From positions 496,001 through 560,000 of the forward strand of contig NZ_BDBK01000016.1 of NCBI RefSeq assembly GCF_001612945.1: DNA of 64,000 nt, read 5' to 3'. Below the pieces are notes generated by a model. The model had not been told where the DNA came from. It made no database searches and saw only the letters and a program-made list of their open reading frames with translations. A program made the position numbers and the translations under genes. The DNA comes from Nocardia inohanensis NBRC 100128 (lineage in GTDB: Bacteria > Actinomycetota > Actinomycetes > Mycobacteriales > Mycobacteriaceae). Positions 42,756 to 50,618 of the stretch are shown here, in pieces. How positions within the stretch are numbered: the stretch's first letter is position 1; each line of letters begins with the position of its first letter.

Positions 42756-43762
42756 TGCGCACCTCCGAGCGGATTCACCTGCGGCCGAACGCTTTCCAAG
42801 GCCCGCACCAGCGTGCGCTGGGCCAGCACCACCTTGAAGGCGTTCATCGGATGCGATGCGTCGGCAGCCGCCATTTCGGCCGCCGCGGCCGCGGCGAAGT
42901 TCGCCGCGGTGGCGGCCTTGCCGATGAGCTGACCCTCGGCGGTCCGTGCCCGCCACGGCTTGGTGCCGACCCCGCCGAGCCCGATTCGCACATCCACCAC
43001 CGTGCCGTCGGCGACATTCAATGCCACCGCCGCCGAAGTCAACGCGAACTCGTACGATTCACGATCCCGCACCTTCAGGTAGTGCGAATTCTTGGCGAAC
43101 GGCAAGGCGGGCACATCGATTCGCGTGATCAGCTCGTCCTCGGCGATCGGATGCTCGAGCTGCGGAGTGTTCCCCGGCAGCAGGAAGAACTCGTCGAAGG
43201 GAATGGTCCGTTCCCCGCGCGGCCCCCAGACGGTTACCGTGGCGTCCAGCGCCACCAGTGGAATCGCCACATCGGAGGGGTGGGTGGCGAAGCAGTCCGG
43301 ACCGGTGCCGAGAATCGCGTGCCCCCGGTGCATTCCGTCCACCGCCGCGCACCCGGATCCCGGATCGCGCTTGTTGCAAGCGTTTCCGGGTTCCCGGAAG
43401 TACGCGCACCGCACCCGCTGCATGAGGTTGCCGCCCATGGTCGCCATATTCCGCAATTGCGGGGATGCGCCCTTCTCGAGCGCGACCGCCAGGAACGGAT
43501 ACCGTTCCCGCACACCGGCTTCCGCCGCCACCTCGCTCATGGTGGCCAGCGCGCCGATCCGCAATCCGCCACCGGGCGTATGTTCCAGCCCGCCCAGCGG
43601 CAGCCAGGTGATGTCCACGACATTGTCCGGTTCCATCGCCCCGGTCCGCAGCATGTCCACCAGCGTCGTCCCGCCGGCCAGGAAAACCGTTCGCGGCCTG
43701 GCGGTCACGGTGCGTACGGCCTGTTCGACGGTGTGCGGCCGGGCATAGGAGATGGGTTTCAC
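42752..43762 (-). CDS. Molybdenum hydroxylase FAD subunit with extra Fe-S cysteines, PaoB type
   Basis: The protein has 336 residues from ATG 43762. The FAD-binding VAO-like domain includes RTVFLAGGTTLVDMLRTG and ATMGGNLMQRVRCAYFRE. Right after it comes a Cys-rich insertion (RCAYFREPGNACNKRDPGSG, ending in Cys) absent from CoxM but present in PaoB, where it binds a 4Fe-4S cluster. The CO dehydrogenase flavin C-terminal domain follows. It passes electrons from the 2Fe-2S clusters to FAD. It overlaps both neighbouring subunit genes by 4 bases (ATGA), ensuring equal expression. Confidence 0.87.
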   Translation of the reverse strand: MKPISYARPHTVEQAVRTVTARPRTVFLAGGTTLVDMLRTGAMEPDNVVDITWLPLGGLEHTPGGGLRIGALATMSEVAAEAGVRERYPFLAVALEKGASPQLRNMATMGGNLMQRVRCAYFREPGNACNKRDPGSGCAAVDGMHRGHAILGTGPDCFATHPSDVAIPLVALDATVTVWGPRGERTIPFDEFFLLPGNTPQLEHPIAEDELITRIDVPALPFAKNSHYLKVRDRESYEFALTSAAVALNVADGTVVDVRIGLGGVGTKPWRARTAEGQLIGKAATAANFAAAAAAEMAAADASHPMNAFKVVLAQRTLVRALESVRPQVNPLGGAQ

Positions 43763-44307
43763 GACCGCTCACCGTCCTTGCGCGCCATGGCATCCCGGCC
43801 GTTGCGGACCGCGTCGCGAATGTTCTGATACGCCGCGCACCGGCAGATATTGCCGCTCATCCACTCCGCGATCTCCGCCTCCGACCCCGCGTGCCCCTCC
43901 TCGACGCATTTGATGGCCGACATGATCTGCCCGGGCGTGCAGTACCCGCACTGGAATCCGTCCGCCGCCAAGAACTCTCGCTGCACCGGATGCAGTTCGT
44001 CCCCGTCCGCCACGCCTTCGATGGTGGTGACCTCGCGCCCCTCCGCGGACAGCGCCAAGGTGAGGCAGGACAGCACCCGCCGATTGTCGACCCACACCGT
44101 GCACGCCCCGCATCCGCCTTGATCGCACCCCTTCTTGGTGCCGGTCAGGTGCAGGTGTTCGCGTAGTGCGTCCAGCAGGCTGGTGCGTGGTTCCAGCACC
44201 GTGAAATGGTCGTGGCCGTTGACCCGCAGGGTGGCCATGATCTTCGACGGCCCGATGAAATCGGCGGGTGGCGCACTGCCGCGTCCCGTCGAGCGTTCGA
44301 CTGTCAT
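43759..44307 (-). CDS. Molybdenum hydroxylase 2Fe-2S subunit, PaoA/CoxS type
   Basis: The protein has 182 residues from ATG 44307. The plant-ferredoxin domain has KKGCDQGGCGACTVWVDNRR (first cluster), and the helical domain has GFQCGYCTPGQIMSA and SGNICRCAAYQNIRDAV (second cluster). About 22 extra N-terminal residues precede the ferredoxin fold, but there are no twin arginines or hydrophobic signal. Unlike E. coli PaoA, which is exported by Tat, this enzyme is predicted to be cytoplasmic. First gene of the operon; upstream is the 237-base spacer shared with the divergent pptT. Confidence 0.88.
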   Translation of the reverse strand: MTVERSTGRGSAPPADFIGPSKIMATLRVNGHDHFTVLEPRTSLLDALREHLHLTGTKKGCDQGGCGACTVWVDNRRVLSCLTLALSAEGREVTTIEGVADGDELHPVQREFLAADGFQCGYCTPGQIMSAIKCVEEGHAGSEAEIAEWMSGNICRCAAYQNIRDAVRNGRDAMARKDGERS

Positions 44308-44544
44308 ACCTCGCCTCCTGCCTCGCTGACCCGCGCTGGGCCGCGATATGTGTGCTGGACTGCGTTCGGATATGAACCAGCAAAAGACTAGCAACCATGG
44401 CGGGGGTGCGCGCGGCGAGAGCCGGACCCGAACGCACCGGCGAACCGGCCCGCGCCCGGCCGGTAGGCTCGTTCCGGCAAGTGGCGGTGCGATCAGGAGG
44501 CGGTCATCGAGGAGCGGGCAGTCGCGGCGACGGAGTCGGCGCGC

Positions 44545-45222
44545 ATGATCGGCAGAATTCTTCCCGAGGGTGTGGCCGCGGCCGAACTGGTCGCCTACCC
44601 GGAGGAGTTGAAGCCGCACCCGGGTGAAGCGCATCTGATCGAACGCGCGGTGGAGAAGCGGCGGCGCGATTTCATCGGCGCGCGGCATTGCGCCCGGCAG
44701 GCCCTGGCCCAGCTGGGGGAGCCGCCGGTCGCCATCGGCAAGGGCGGCACCGGGGAGCCGTTGTTCCCGCGCGGCATCGTCGGCAGCCTCACCCATACCG
44801 CCGGCTATCAGGCCGCGGTGCTCGGGCATCGGCTGCGGTTCCGGTCCATCGGCATCGATGCCGAACCGCACGAAGCGCTGCCCAACGAGGGCGTGCTGGA
44901 AGCGACCAGCCTGCCGGAGGAGCGCGACTGGCTGGCCGCGGTCCTTCCCGAAACCGGCCTGCACCTGGACAAACTGCTGTTCTGCGCCAAAGAGGCCACC
45001 TACAAGACCTGGTTCCCGCTGACCGGTCGCTGGCTGGGTTTCGAGGAAGCGCACATCACCTTCACCGTGGACGAGGAGTCCGGTGCGAACGGCTCGGGCA
45101 CCTTCCACAGCCGGTTGCTGGTGCCCGGCCACACCACCGACGGCGGCCCCGCGCTGACCTCGTTCGACGGCCGCTGGGTGATCACCGACGGCATCATCCT
45201 GACCGCGATCGTGGAGGCGTGA
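44545..45222 (+). CDS. pptT: 4'-phosphopantetheinyl transferase PptT (Sfp/EntD type)
   Basis: The protein has 225 residues from ATG 44545. It transfers phosphopantetheine from CoA to acyl and peptidyl carrier proteins of polyketide, mycolate and siderophore synthesis. The signature motifs are GSLTHTAGYQAAVL, IGIDAEPHE (Mg2+ ligands) and FCAKEATYKTWFPLT with the conserved KEAxYK. The N-terminal block RDFIGARHCARQAL is also typical. The stop overlaps the truB start (TGATG). In mycobacteria pptT is next to pptH; here that gene is 5.2 kb upstream. The 237-base spacer to the left has no other gene. Confidence 0.93.
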   Translation: MIGRILPEGVAAAELVAYPEELKPHPGEAHLIERAVEKRRRDFIGARHCARQALAQLGEPPVAIGKGGTGEPLFPRGIVGSLTHTAGYQAAVLGHRLRFRSIGIDAEPHEALPNEGVLEATSLPEERDWLAAVLPETGLHLDKLLFCAKEATYKTWFPLTGRWLGFEEAHITFTVDEESGANGSGTFHSRLLVPGHTTDGGPALTSFDGRWVITDGIILTAIVEA

Positions 45223-46157
45223 TGCGCGAGAAGCGAACCCCGCTGGTCGATGCGCTCGGCGGTCTGCTGATCGTCGACAAGGACGGCGGCTGGACCAGCC
45301 ACGATGTGGTGGCCAAATGCCGGGGCATCGTGCGCACCAAGAAGATCGGCCACGCGGGCACCCTCGACCCGATGGCGACCGGCGTGCTCGTGCTGGGCGT
45401 GGAGCGCGCCACCAAGATGCTCGGGCAGCTGATCCTCACCACCAAGGCGTACTCGGCGACCATCCGGCTCGGGCAGGCCACCATCACCGATGACGCCGAG
45501 GGCGAGGTCACCGCGACCACGGCCGCCGGGCATCTGACCGATGCCGAAATCGCTTCGCGGGTAGCCGAATTGACCGGCGACATCATGCAGGTGCCCGCCA
45601 CGGTCAGCGCTATCAAGATCAACGGTGAACGCGCCTACGCCCGCGCCCGCGCCGGGGAAGAGGTGGAACTCGCCGCCCGGCCCGTCACCGTGAGCCGCTT
45701 CGATATCCTGGCGCGGCGCGATATCGACACCGGCGCAACCACTTTCGTCGATCTCGATGTCGAGGTGGAGTGCTCCTCCGGCACCTACATCCGCGCGCTG
45801 GCTCGCGATCTCGGCGAAAAGCTCGGCGTCGGCGGGCATCTCACGGCGTTGCGCCGTACCGCGGTCGGCCCGTTCACCCTCGAGCATGCCCGTACCCTCG
45901 AGCAGCTGAGCAAGGCCGCCGAGTCCGGTGACCCGCTGCTCAGCCTGGATATCGACGAGGCCGCCCGGGCCGCTTTCCCGACCCGCGACATCACCGATCA
46001 GCAGGCCGAGGATCTGCGCAACGGCCGCTGGCTGGATCCCGTCGGCATCAAGGGCGTCTATGCCGCAATCGATTCCGAGGGGCACACCATCGCGTTGCTT
46101 CAGGAGAGCGGCAAGCGCGCCGCTTCGGTCATGGTGGTTCGCCCCGCCAACCTCTGA
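45222..46157 (+). CDS. truB: tRNA pseudouridine(55) synthase TruB
   Basis: The protein has 311 residues from ATG 45222, sharing one base with the pptT stop. It converts U55 of tRNAs to pseudouridine. The active-site motif GHAGTLDPMATGVLVLGV contains the catalytic aspartate. LLIVDKDGGWTSHDVV at the N-terminus is the family start block, and VECSSGTYIRALARDLG binds the T-arm. The C-terminal part has the short actinobacterial PUA-like ending (IALLQESGKRAASVMVV). Coupling to pptT is conserved in mycobacteria. Confidence 0.96.
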   Translation: MREKRTPLVDALGGLLIVDKDGGWTSHDVVAKCRGIVRTKKIGHAGTLDPMATGVLVLGVERATKMLGQLILTTKAYSATIRLGQATITDDAEGEVTATTAAGHLTDAEIASRVAELTGDIMQVPATVSAIKINGERAYARARAGEEVELAARPVTVSRFDILARRDIDTGATTFVDLDVEVECSSGTYIRALARDLGEKLGVGGHLTALRRTAVGPFTLEHARTLEQLSKAAESGDPLLSLDIDEAARAAFPTRDITDQQAEDLRNGRWLDPVGIKGVYAAIDSEGHTIALLQESGKRAASVMVVRPANL

Positions 46158-46232
46158 ACCCCGGACGCGCGACTCCGGATCGAAATATGCGCCTTTCAAA
46201 TACGATCGAGTGACCGCGGCCGCCGACCCGCC

Positions 46233-46238
46233 TACAGT
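46233..46238 (+). promoter_or_regulatory. Leaderless-type -10 box of the LysR gene
   Basis: TACAGT ends 6 nt before GTG 46245, with no Shine-Dalgarno. Confidence 0.5.
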
Positions 46239-46244
46239 TCGAGA

Positions 46245-47117
46245 GTGGAATTGCGGCAGTTGCGGTACTTCGTGGCGGTGGCGGAAGAGTTGCACTTCCG
46301 GCGCGCCGCGGAACGCTTGTTCATCTCGACGCCGACGCTGAGCCAGCAGATCCGGGCCGTCGAACGCGAAGTGGGCGGGCCGCTGCTCATCCGCGGCACC
46401 CAGGGGGTCGAATTGACCGCTGCCGGTGAGGTTCTGCTGAAGAACGCGCGCACGGTGCTCGACGCCGCGGACACCGCCCTGCGCGAGACCCGCGCCATCG
46501 CGCAACCGGGCCGGGCCGTGTTCCGGCTCGGCGTGGTGAACGGTGCGCCGTCCTGGCTGCCCGCGCGCATCGAAGCCCTGCTGAAGTCCCGGCAGCCCGG
46601 CGCGCGCGTGATCCTCACCGGCGGGCCGAGCGCCGACCAGGTGCGGCTGCTCGACCGCGAGGACGTGGACCTCGCCGTGCTCCGCATGCCGGTGCGCCTG
46701 CCCGACCACCTCACCCACGCGCCGGTGGCGGAAGAGGAACTCGGCGTGGTGATGTCCCGCGAACACGACCTCGCCGCCCTCGAAGCGATCACCCCCGCGC
46801 ACCTGAAGGGCCGCGAACTCATCATGTTCGCCCGCGATGCCGCCCCCGACCTCCACGACTCGCTGCTCACCCAGCTGCGCGACCGCGGCGCGGCGATCTC
46901 GTTGAGCGACAGCGCCATGAGCCACGCCCAAATGCTCTCGCTCCTCCCGCTCCGCCCCGCCGCCATCGGCCTCGGCTCGGCCCGCACCGCCACCGCCCCA
47001 GGACTGGTTTGGCGGCCCCTGCTTCCCGCTCCACTGCTTGTCACCTATATCGCCGCCTGGCGCGCCACCGCCCGCAACCCGATCCTGCGCGCGGTCGTTC
47101 AAGTACTGGAGGGATAG
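46245..47117 (+). CDS. LysR-family transcriptional regulator
   Basis: The protein has 290 residues from GTG 46245. The N-terminal winged HTH is standard: LRQLRYFVAVAEELHFRRAA, then LFISTPTLSQQIRAVEREVG, followed by the linker helix. The C-terminal effector domain is of the type 2 periplasmic-binding fold (FRLGVVNGAPSWLPARIEAL). The neighbouring SDR gene on the same strand is not divergent, so its target is not obvious from context. A hairpin at 47132-47149 probably ends its transcript. Confidence 0.9.
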   Translation: MELRQLRYFVAVAEELHFRRAAERLFISTPTLSQQIRAVEREVGGPLLIRGTQGVELTAAGEVLLKNARTVLDAADTALRETRAIAQPGRAVFRLGVVNGAPSWLPARIEALLKSRQPGARVILTGGPSADQVRLLDREDVDLAVLRMPVRLPDHLTHAPVAEEELGVVMSREHDLAALEAITPAHLKGRELIMFARDAAPDLHDSLLTQLRDRGAAISLSDSAMSHAQMLSLLPLRPAAIGLGSARTATAPGLVWRPLLPAPLLVTYIAAWRATARNPILRAVVQVLEG

Positions 47118-47131
47118 CGACTCCCGGACTC

Positions 47132-47149
47132 TCAGGGGCAAGCCCCTGA
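47132..47149. terminator. Short hairpin after LysR
   Basis: TCAGGGGC-AA-GCCCCTGA is a perfect 8-bp stem starting 15 bases after the stop. It has no T-run. Confidence 0.45.
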
Positions 47150-47255
47150 AACCCCGACGAGGGGAAGCTTGGGGCCAGGAGTGTTAGGTGTGGGCACATG
47201 CGGGTTAGGCGGCGCGTCGTGGACGGGGCGCGGGTCCGGCGGTTGGCTGAAAGGC

Positions 47256-47990
47256 ATGACGGACAACGGAATTCAGGACGGCATCGGTCGCGCGGTGGTG
47301 GTGGGCGGGGGCTCGGGGATGGGGCAGGCCATTGCCGATGCACTGCTGGCGGCTGGTGCGGAGGTGACGATCGTGGGGCGCTCGCAGGAGCGGCTCGCGG
47401 ACGCGGTGCGGGAGCTGGGTGACGGCAAGCTGAGCGCCATGGCCGCCGATGTGAGTGATGAGCAGCAGGTGGTTCGATTGTTCGAGACGGTGGGGGAGGT
47501 CGATCACGTGATCACCACCGCCGCTGCTCTCGACGGCGCTTACGGGCTGGTCAGGGACCTCGACTTCACCACGGGGAGAGGGTTTCTCGAGACCAAGCTG
47601 GTCGGCTCCATGCTGCTGGCCAAACATGCCCGGCTCACGGCACACGGATCGCTCACCTTCACCTCCGGCATCGCCGCGTACCGCCCCGCGGCGGGCGGCG
47701 CGATGGTGGCCTCGATCAATGCCGCGCTGGAGGGCCTGGCTCGCGCGCTGGCGATCGAGCTCGCGCCGCAGCGGGTCAATGCGGTTTCACCGGGCTGGGT
47801 GCGCACCGGCGTCTGGGATCAGATGCCCTGGGCGGACAAGGACGAGCGGTTGCGGCAGATGGGTGAAAAGCTTCCGGCGGGCCGCCTCGGCAATCCGGAA
47901 GATATTGCCGCGGCGGTGCTTTCGCTGGTGCGCAATCCCTTCATCACCGGCACCGTCCTGCACGTGGACGGCGGGCACCGCCTGGTCTAG
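47256..47990 (+). CDS. SDR-fold protein with degenerate catalytic motif
   Basis: The protein has 244 residues from ATG 47256, with GAAAGG just upstream. The cofactor motif VVVGGGSGMGQAIADALL is intact and the C-terminal NAVSPGW and VLHVDGGHRLV blocks are classical. However, where YxxxK is expected the sequence is VASIN within GGAMVASINAALEGLARAL, so the catalytic Tyr and Lys are Val and Asn. The catalytic-strand Ser is kept in TFTSGIAAY. It may bind NAD(P) without classical reductase chemistry, or use another residue. Its stop codon overlaps that of the convergent mntR gene in one CTAG. Confidence 0.82.
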   Translation: MTDNGIQDGIGRAVVVGGGSGMGQAIADALLAAGAEVTIVGRSQERLADAVRELGDGKLSAMAADVSDEQQVVRLFETVGEVDHVITTAAALDGAYGLVRDLDFTTGRGFLETKLVGSMLLAKHARLTAHGSLTFTSGIAAYRPAAGGAMVASINAALEGLARALAIELAPQRVNAVSPGWVRTGVWDQMPWADKDERLRQMGEKLPAGRLGNPEDIAAAVLSLVRNPFITGTVLHVDGGHRLV

Positions 47991-48652
47991 ACGTCGGTGA
48001 GCCAGATCGCCTCGGCGGCAATGCTGCCGAGGTCCACGGTTCGCTCGTCGAGCCGAATCGCGATGGTGCCGGCGAAGTCCCGCCGCTCCTCCACCGTGAT
48101 CGGCGTATCGAGTGCGATGCCGAGCGAATCGAAGTACCGCAGCATGGCCGGATCCGAATCGGAGATCCGTGCCACCCGGCCGGTCTGGCCGTCGTTGAAA
48201 TCGCTGAGCTGCTTGGCCGGGGGAGTGGGCACCGCGCCGTCCACCGACGGGATCGGATCGCCGTGCGGATCCCGGTCCGGGTAGCCGAGTTTGGCGTCGA
48301 TGCGCGCCATCAACGTCTCGGAGACGGCGTGTTCGAGGACTTCCGCTTCGTCGTGCACCTCGTCCCAGCCGTAACCGAGCTCGTTGACGAGGAAGGTCTC
48401 GATGAGCCGATGCCGGCGCACCATGGCGACGGCGGCGCGGCGGCCGTCCGCGGTGAGCGTGATGGACCCGTACCGGGCGTGCTCGACCAGACCCTGGTCG
48501 GCGAGCTTGCGAACCGCCTCGGACACCGTGGAGGCCGAGACGCCGATCTTCTCGGCGAGCAGCTTGGTGGACACCTTCTCCGGTGACCATTCCTGTGCGG
48601 TCCAGATCACCTTCAGGTAGTCCTGGGCCACCGAGGACAGCACCGGCGCCAT
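47987..48652 (-). CDS. mntR: DtxR/MntR-family metal-dependent repressor (SirR-like)
   Basis: About 221 residues from ATG 48652; an in-frame GTG 48658 and a longer form are possible. The order is an N-terminal winged HTH (LAEKIGVSASTVSEAVRKLA), a dimerization and metal-binding helix domain (RRHRLIETFLVNELGYGWDE, then HDEAEVLEHAVSETLMARID, with the His/Glu/Cys-type ligands), and an SH3-like FeoA domain (ISDSDPAMLRYFDSLGI). It matches M. tuberculosis SirR (Rv2788) in sequence pattern and in lying near ribF. It represses Mn or Fe uptake genes when metal is bound. Confidence 0.9.
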   Translation of the reverse strand: MAPVLSSVAQDYLKVIWTAQEWSPEKVSTKLLAEKIGVSASTVSEAVRKLADQGLVEHARYGSITLTADGRRAAVAMVRRHRLIETFLVNELGYGWDEVHDEAEVLEHAVSETLMARIDAKLGYPDRDPHGDPIPSVDGAVPTPPAKQLSDFNDGQTGRVARISDSDPAMLRYFDSLGIALDTPITVEERRDFAGTIAIRLDERTVDLGSIAAEAIWLTDV

Positions 48653-48887
48653 GCTCACACCGTCGGTCGCGGAGTCTCCGCCGGGTGCGGAAGCGGCGGA
48701 CGGATCGGCCAGCTCGCGGCGCGTGGCGATGTCTCGTTTTCCGGGCACATACCCGAGCTTAGGCACACCCGAGCCGGTTTCCCACATCGGCGCGCTCGCT
48801 GGTGGGGGCAGGTGAACAAGGGGTGTCGGGTGTGCTTCTTCTGCGCAAGATCCGCACCGCCGAATATTGTGTGTGACGCGCTTTGCG

Positions 48888-48893
48888 TAGGCT
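48888..48893 (+). promoter_or_regulatory. Leaderless-type -10 box of ribF
   Basis: TAGGCT ends 7 nt before GTG 48901. TTGTGT at 48867-48872 could act as a weak -35. Confidence 0.5.
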
Positions 48894-48900
48894 TCCCACT

Positions 48901-49857
48901 GTGCAGAGATGGCGAAGTCTCGATGAGATGCCCGCGGAGTGGGGCCGGTGTGTGCTCACCATCGGCGTGTTCGATGGCGTACACCGCGGTCACGCGCAGC
49001 TCATCAGCCGTGCGGTGAAATCCGCTGCGGTGCGGGGCGTTCCGTCGGTGCTCATGACATTCGATCCGCATCCCCTGGATGTGGTGCGGCCGGGCTCGCA
49101 TCCGGCGCAGCTGTCCACCCTGGACCGGCGCGCGGAACTGGTCGAAGAGCTCGGCATCGACGTGTTCGTGGTGATGCCGTTCACCCGCGACTTCATGAAG
49201 CTGACGCCGCAGGAGTACGTCGAAGAGCTGCTGGTGAACCGGCTGCATGTGGCCGAGGTCGTGGTGGGGGACAACTTCACCTTCGGCAAGCAGGCCGCGG
49301 GCACCCTGGACACCATGCGCGAGCTGGGCCAGGAGTTCGGCTTCGAGGTCGATGGCGTGCAGCTGCTCGGCGAGCACGCGGTCACCTTCTCCTCCAGCTA
49401 CATTCGCCGCTGCCTGGCCGACGGGGATATCGCCGCCGCGGCCGAGGCGCTCGGGCGGCCGCATCGCCTGGAGGGCGTGGTCGTGCACGGCGACGGGCGC
49501 GGCAAGGGCCTCGGCTTCCCCACCGCGAACGTGGCCCCGACCATGCACGCGGCCATCCCGGCCGACGGCGTCTACGCGGGCTGGTTCACCGTCCTGGACG
49601 CGGACGACCCGCTGCGCGGCCGGCAGTTCATGGCCGCCATCTCGGTCGGCACCAACCCCACCTTCGACGGCCGCAACCGCACCGTCGAACCGCATTTGCT
49701 CGACTTCGACGCCGACCTCTACGGCAAGCGGGTGGCGGTCGACTTCGTCGACCAGTTGCGCGGCATGCGCAAGTTCGAATCCATCGACGAGCTGGTGCAA
49801 GCCATCGCCCGGGACGTCGATCAGGCCCGGAAAGTTCTCGCGCCGGACGACGTGTAA
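48901..49857 (+). CDS. ribF: Bifunctional riboflavin kinase/FMN adenylyltransferase
   Basis: The protein has 318 residues. GTG 48901 is chosen because QRWRSLDEMPAEWGRCVLTI matches the usual start of actinobacterial RibF. The N-terminal nucleotidyltransferase (FAD synthetase) has GVFDGVHRGHAQL (HxGH-type motif) and the SSSYIRRCLADG block. The C-terminal flavokinase barrel has VVVHGDGRGKGLGFPTANV with the PTAN Mg-ATP site. It makes FMN and FAD from riboflavin. It is followed by rpsO, as in mycobacteria. The promoter appears leaderless, with no ribosome site. Confidence 0.96.
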   Translation: MQRWRSLDEMPAEWGRCVLTIGVFDGVHRGHAQLISRAVKSAAVRGVPSVLMTFDPHPLDVVRPGSHPAQLSTLDRRAELVEELGIDVFVVMPFTRDFMKLTPQEYVEELLVNRLHVAEVVVGDNFTFGKQAAGTLDTMRELGQEFGFEVDGVQLLGEHAVTFSSSYIRRCLADGDIAAAAEALGRPHRLEGVVVHGDGRGKGLGFPTANVAPTMHAAIPADGVYAGWFTVLDADDPLRGRQFMAAISVGTNPTFDGRNRTVEPHLLDFDADLYGKRVAVDFVDQLRGMRKFESIDELVQAIARDVDQARKVLAPDDV

Positions 49858-49950
49858 GCTGGCTCCTCGGGTTTGCTGCGGTCCGCGGCGGCGCCCACCT
49901 CCGGGATTCTCCCGGTTCCTCGAGCGCGGACTGAAAAACAGGAGATATCT

Positions 49951-50220
49951 GTGGCTCTCACCACTGAGCAGAAGAAGGCGATCCTCGCCGAGTACGGCCT
50001 GCACGAGACGGACACCGGTTCCCCGGAGGCCCAGATCGCGATGCTGTCGAAGCGGATCGCCGACATCACCGAGCACCTCAAGAAGCACAAGCACGACCAC
50101 CACACCCGCCACGGTCTGATGGCGCTGATCGGTCGTCGCAAGCGCCTCTCGAAGTACCTCCAGGCCAACGACATCGCGCGTTACCGTTCGCTCATCGAGC
50201 GTCTGGGCCTGCGTCGCTGA
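49951..50220 (+). CDS. rpsO: 30S ribosomal protein S15
   Basis: The protein has 89 residues from GTG 49951, with AACAGGAGATAT upstream. The standard S15 blocks are TGSPEAQIAMLSKRIADITE, HHTRHGLMALIGRRKRLSKY and the ending LIERLGLRR. It binds the central domain of 16S rRNA early in 30S assembly and in other bacteria represses its own mRNA. A T-tailed terminator follows at 50263-50301. Confidence 0.97.
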   Translation: MALTTEQKKAILAEYGLHETDTGSPEAQIAMLSKRIADITEHLKKHKHDHHTRHGLMALIGRRKRLSKYLQANDIARYRSLIERLGLRR

Positions 50221-50262
50221 TCGCGGCGACACACACCGACTGCCATAGGTAGTTGACGAACC

Positions 50263-50301
50263 AGCCAACGAGGAGGCTTAGAATCTCCCCGTTGGCTTTT
50301 T
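50263..50301 (+). terminator. rpsO rho-independent terminator
   Basis: AGCCAACG (50263-50270) pairs with CGTTGGCT (50290-50297), extended inward by GGAG/CTCC, and is followed by a T-run (50297-50301). A second weaker hairpin (AAGCCCCT with AGGGGGTT) is at 50317-50336. Confidence 0.85.
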
Positions 50302-50618
50302 CGCGTATCCGGCCGCAAGCCCCTATCGAGGGGGTTTCGCCAGGTACGCGGCAACGAACAAGCCGTATGCACCCGCCGCGTGGCGTCGGTCTTCGGTAGT
50401 GGCTTTTCGGCGAGCGCGCAGTAAAGAGGATGTTTGCGCTGCCGGAGGGCTTCGATCGATGACCGCCTCCTCGTCGCCGTATCCAAGGGGATATGGCCGG
50501 GTGTGCTGACAGCGACCACGAGGGTCGCCGTTCGCCCATGCCGGGTACGGCTTGACGAGCCGGGAAGCGCGCACGGTACGTGCGCATCCGGCGAAGACGA
50601 GAGGTTGAGAAGAGAAAA
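50302..50618. other. Spacer between rpsO terminator and pnp
   Basis: About 317 bases with no convincing gene. It contains the second hairpin noted with the terminator and, just before pnp, the ribosome site GAGAAGAG. No clear promoter pair was recognised, and I saw no known riboswitch consensus. Confidence 0.4.

Noticed and set aside
50302..50618. A small protein or riboswitch upstream of pnp
   Set aside because: No frame shows a good start with coding bias, and I recognised no known riboswitch consensus.
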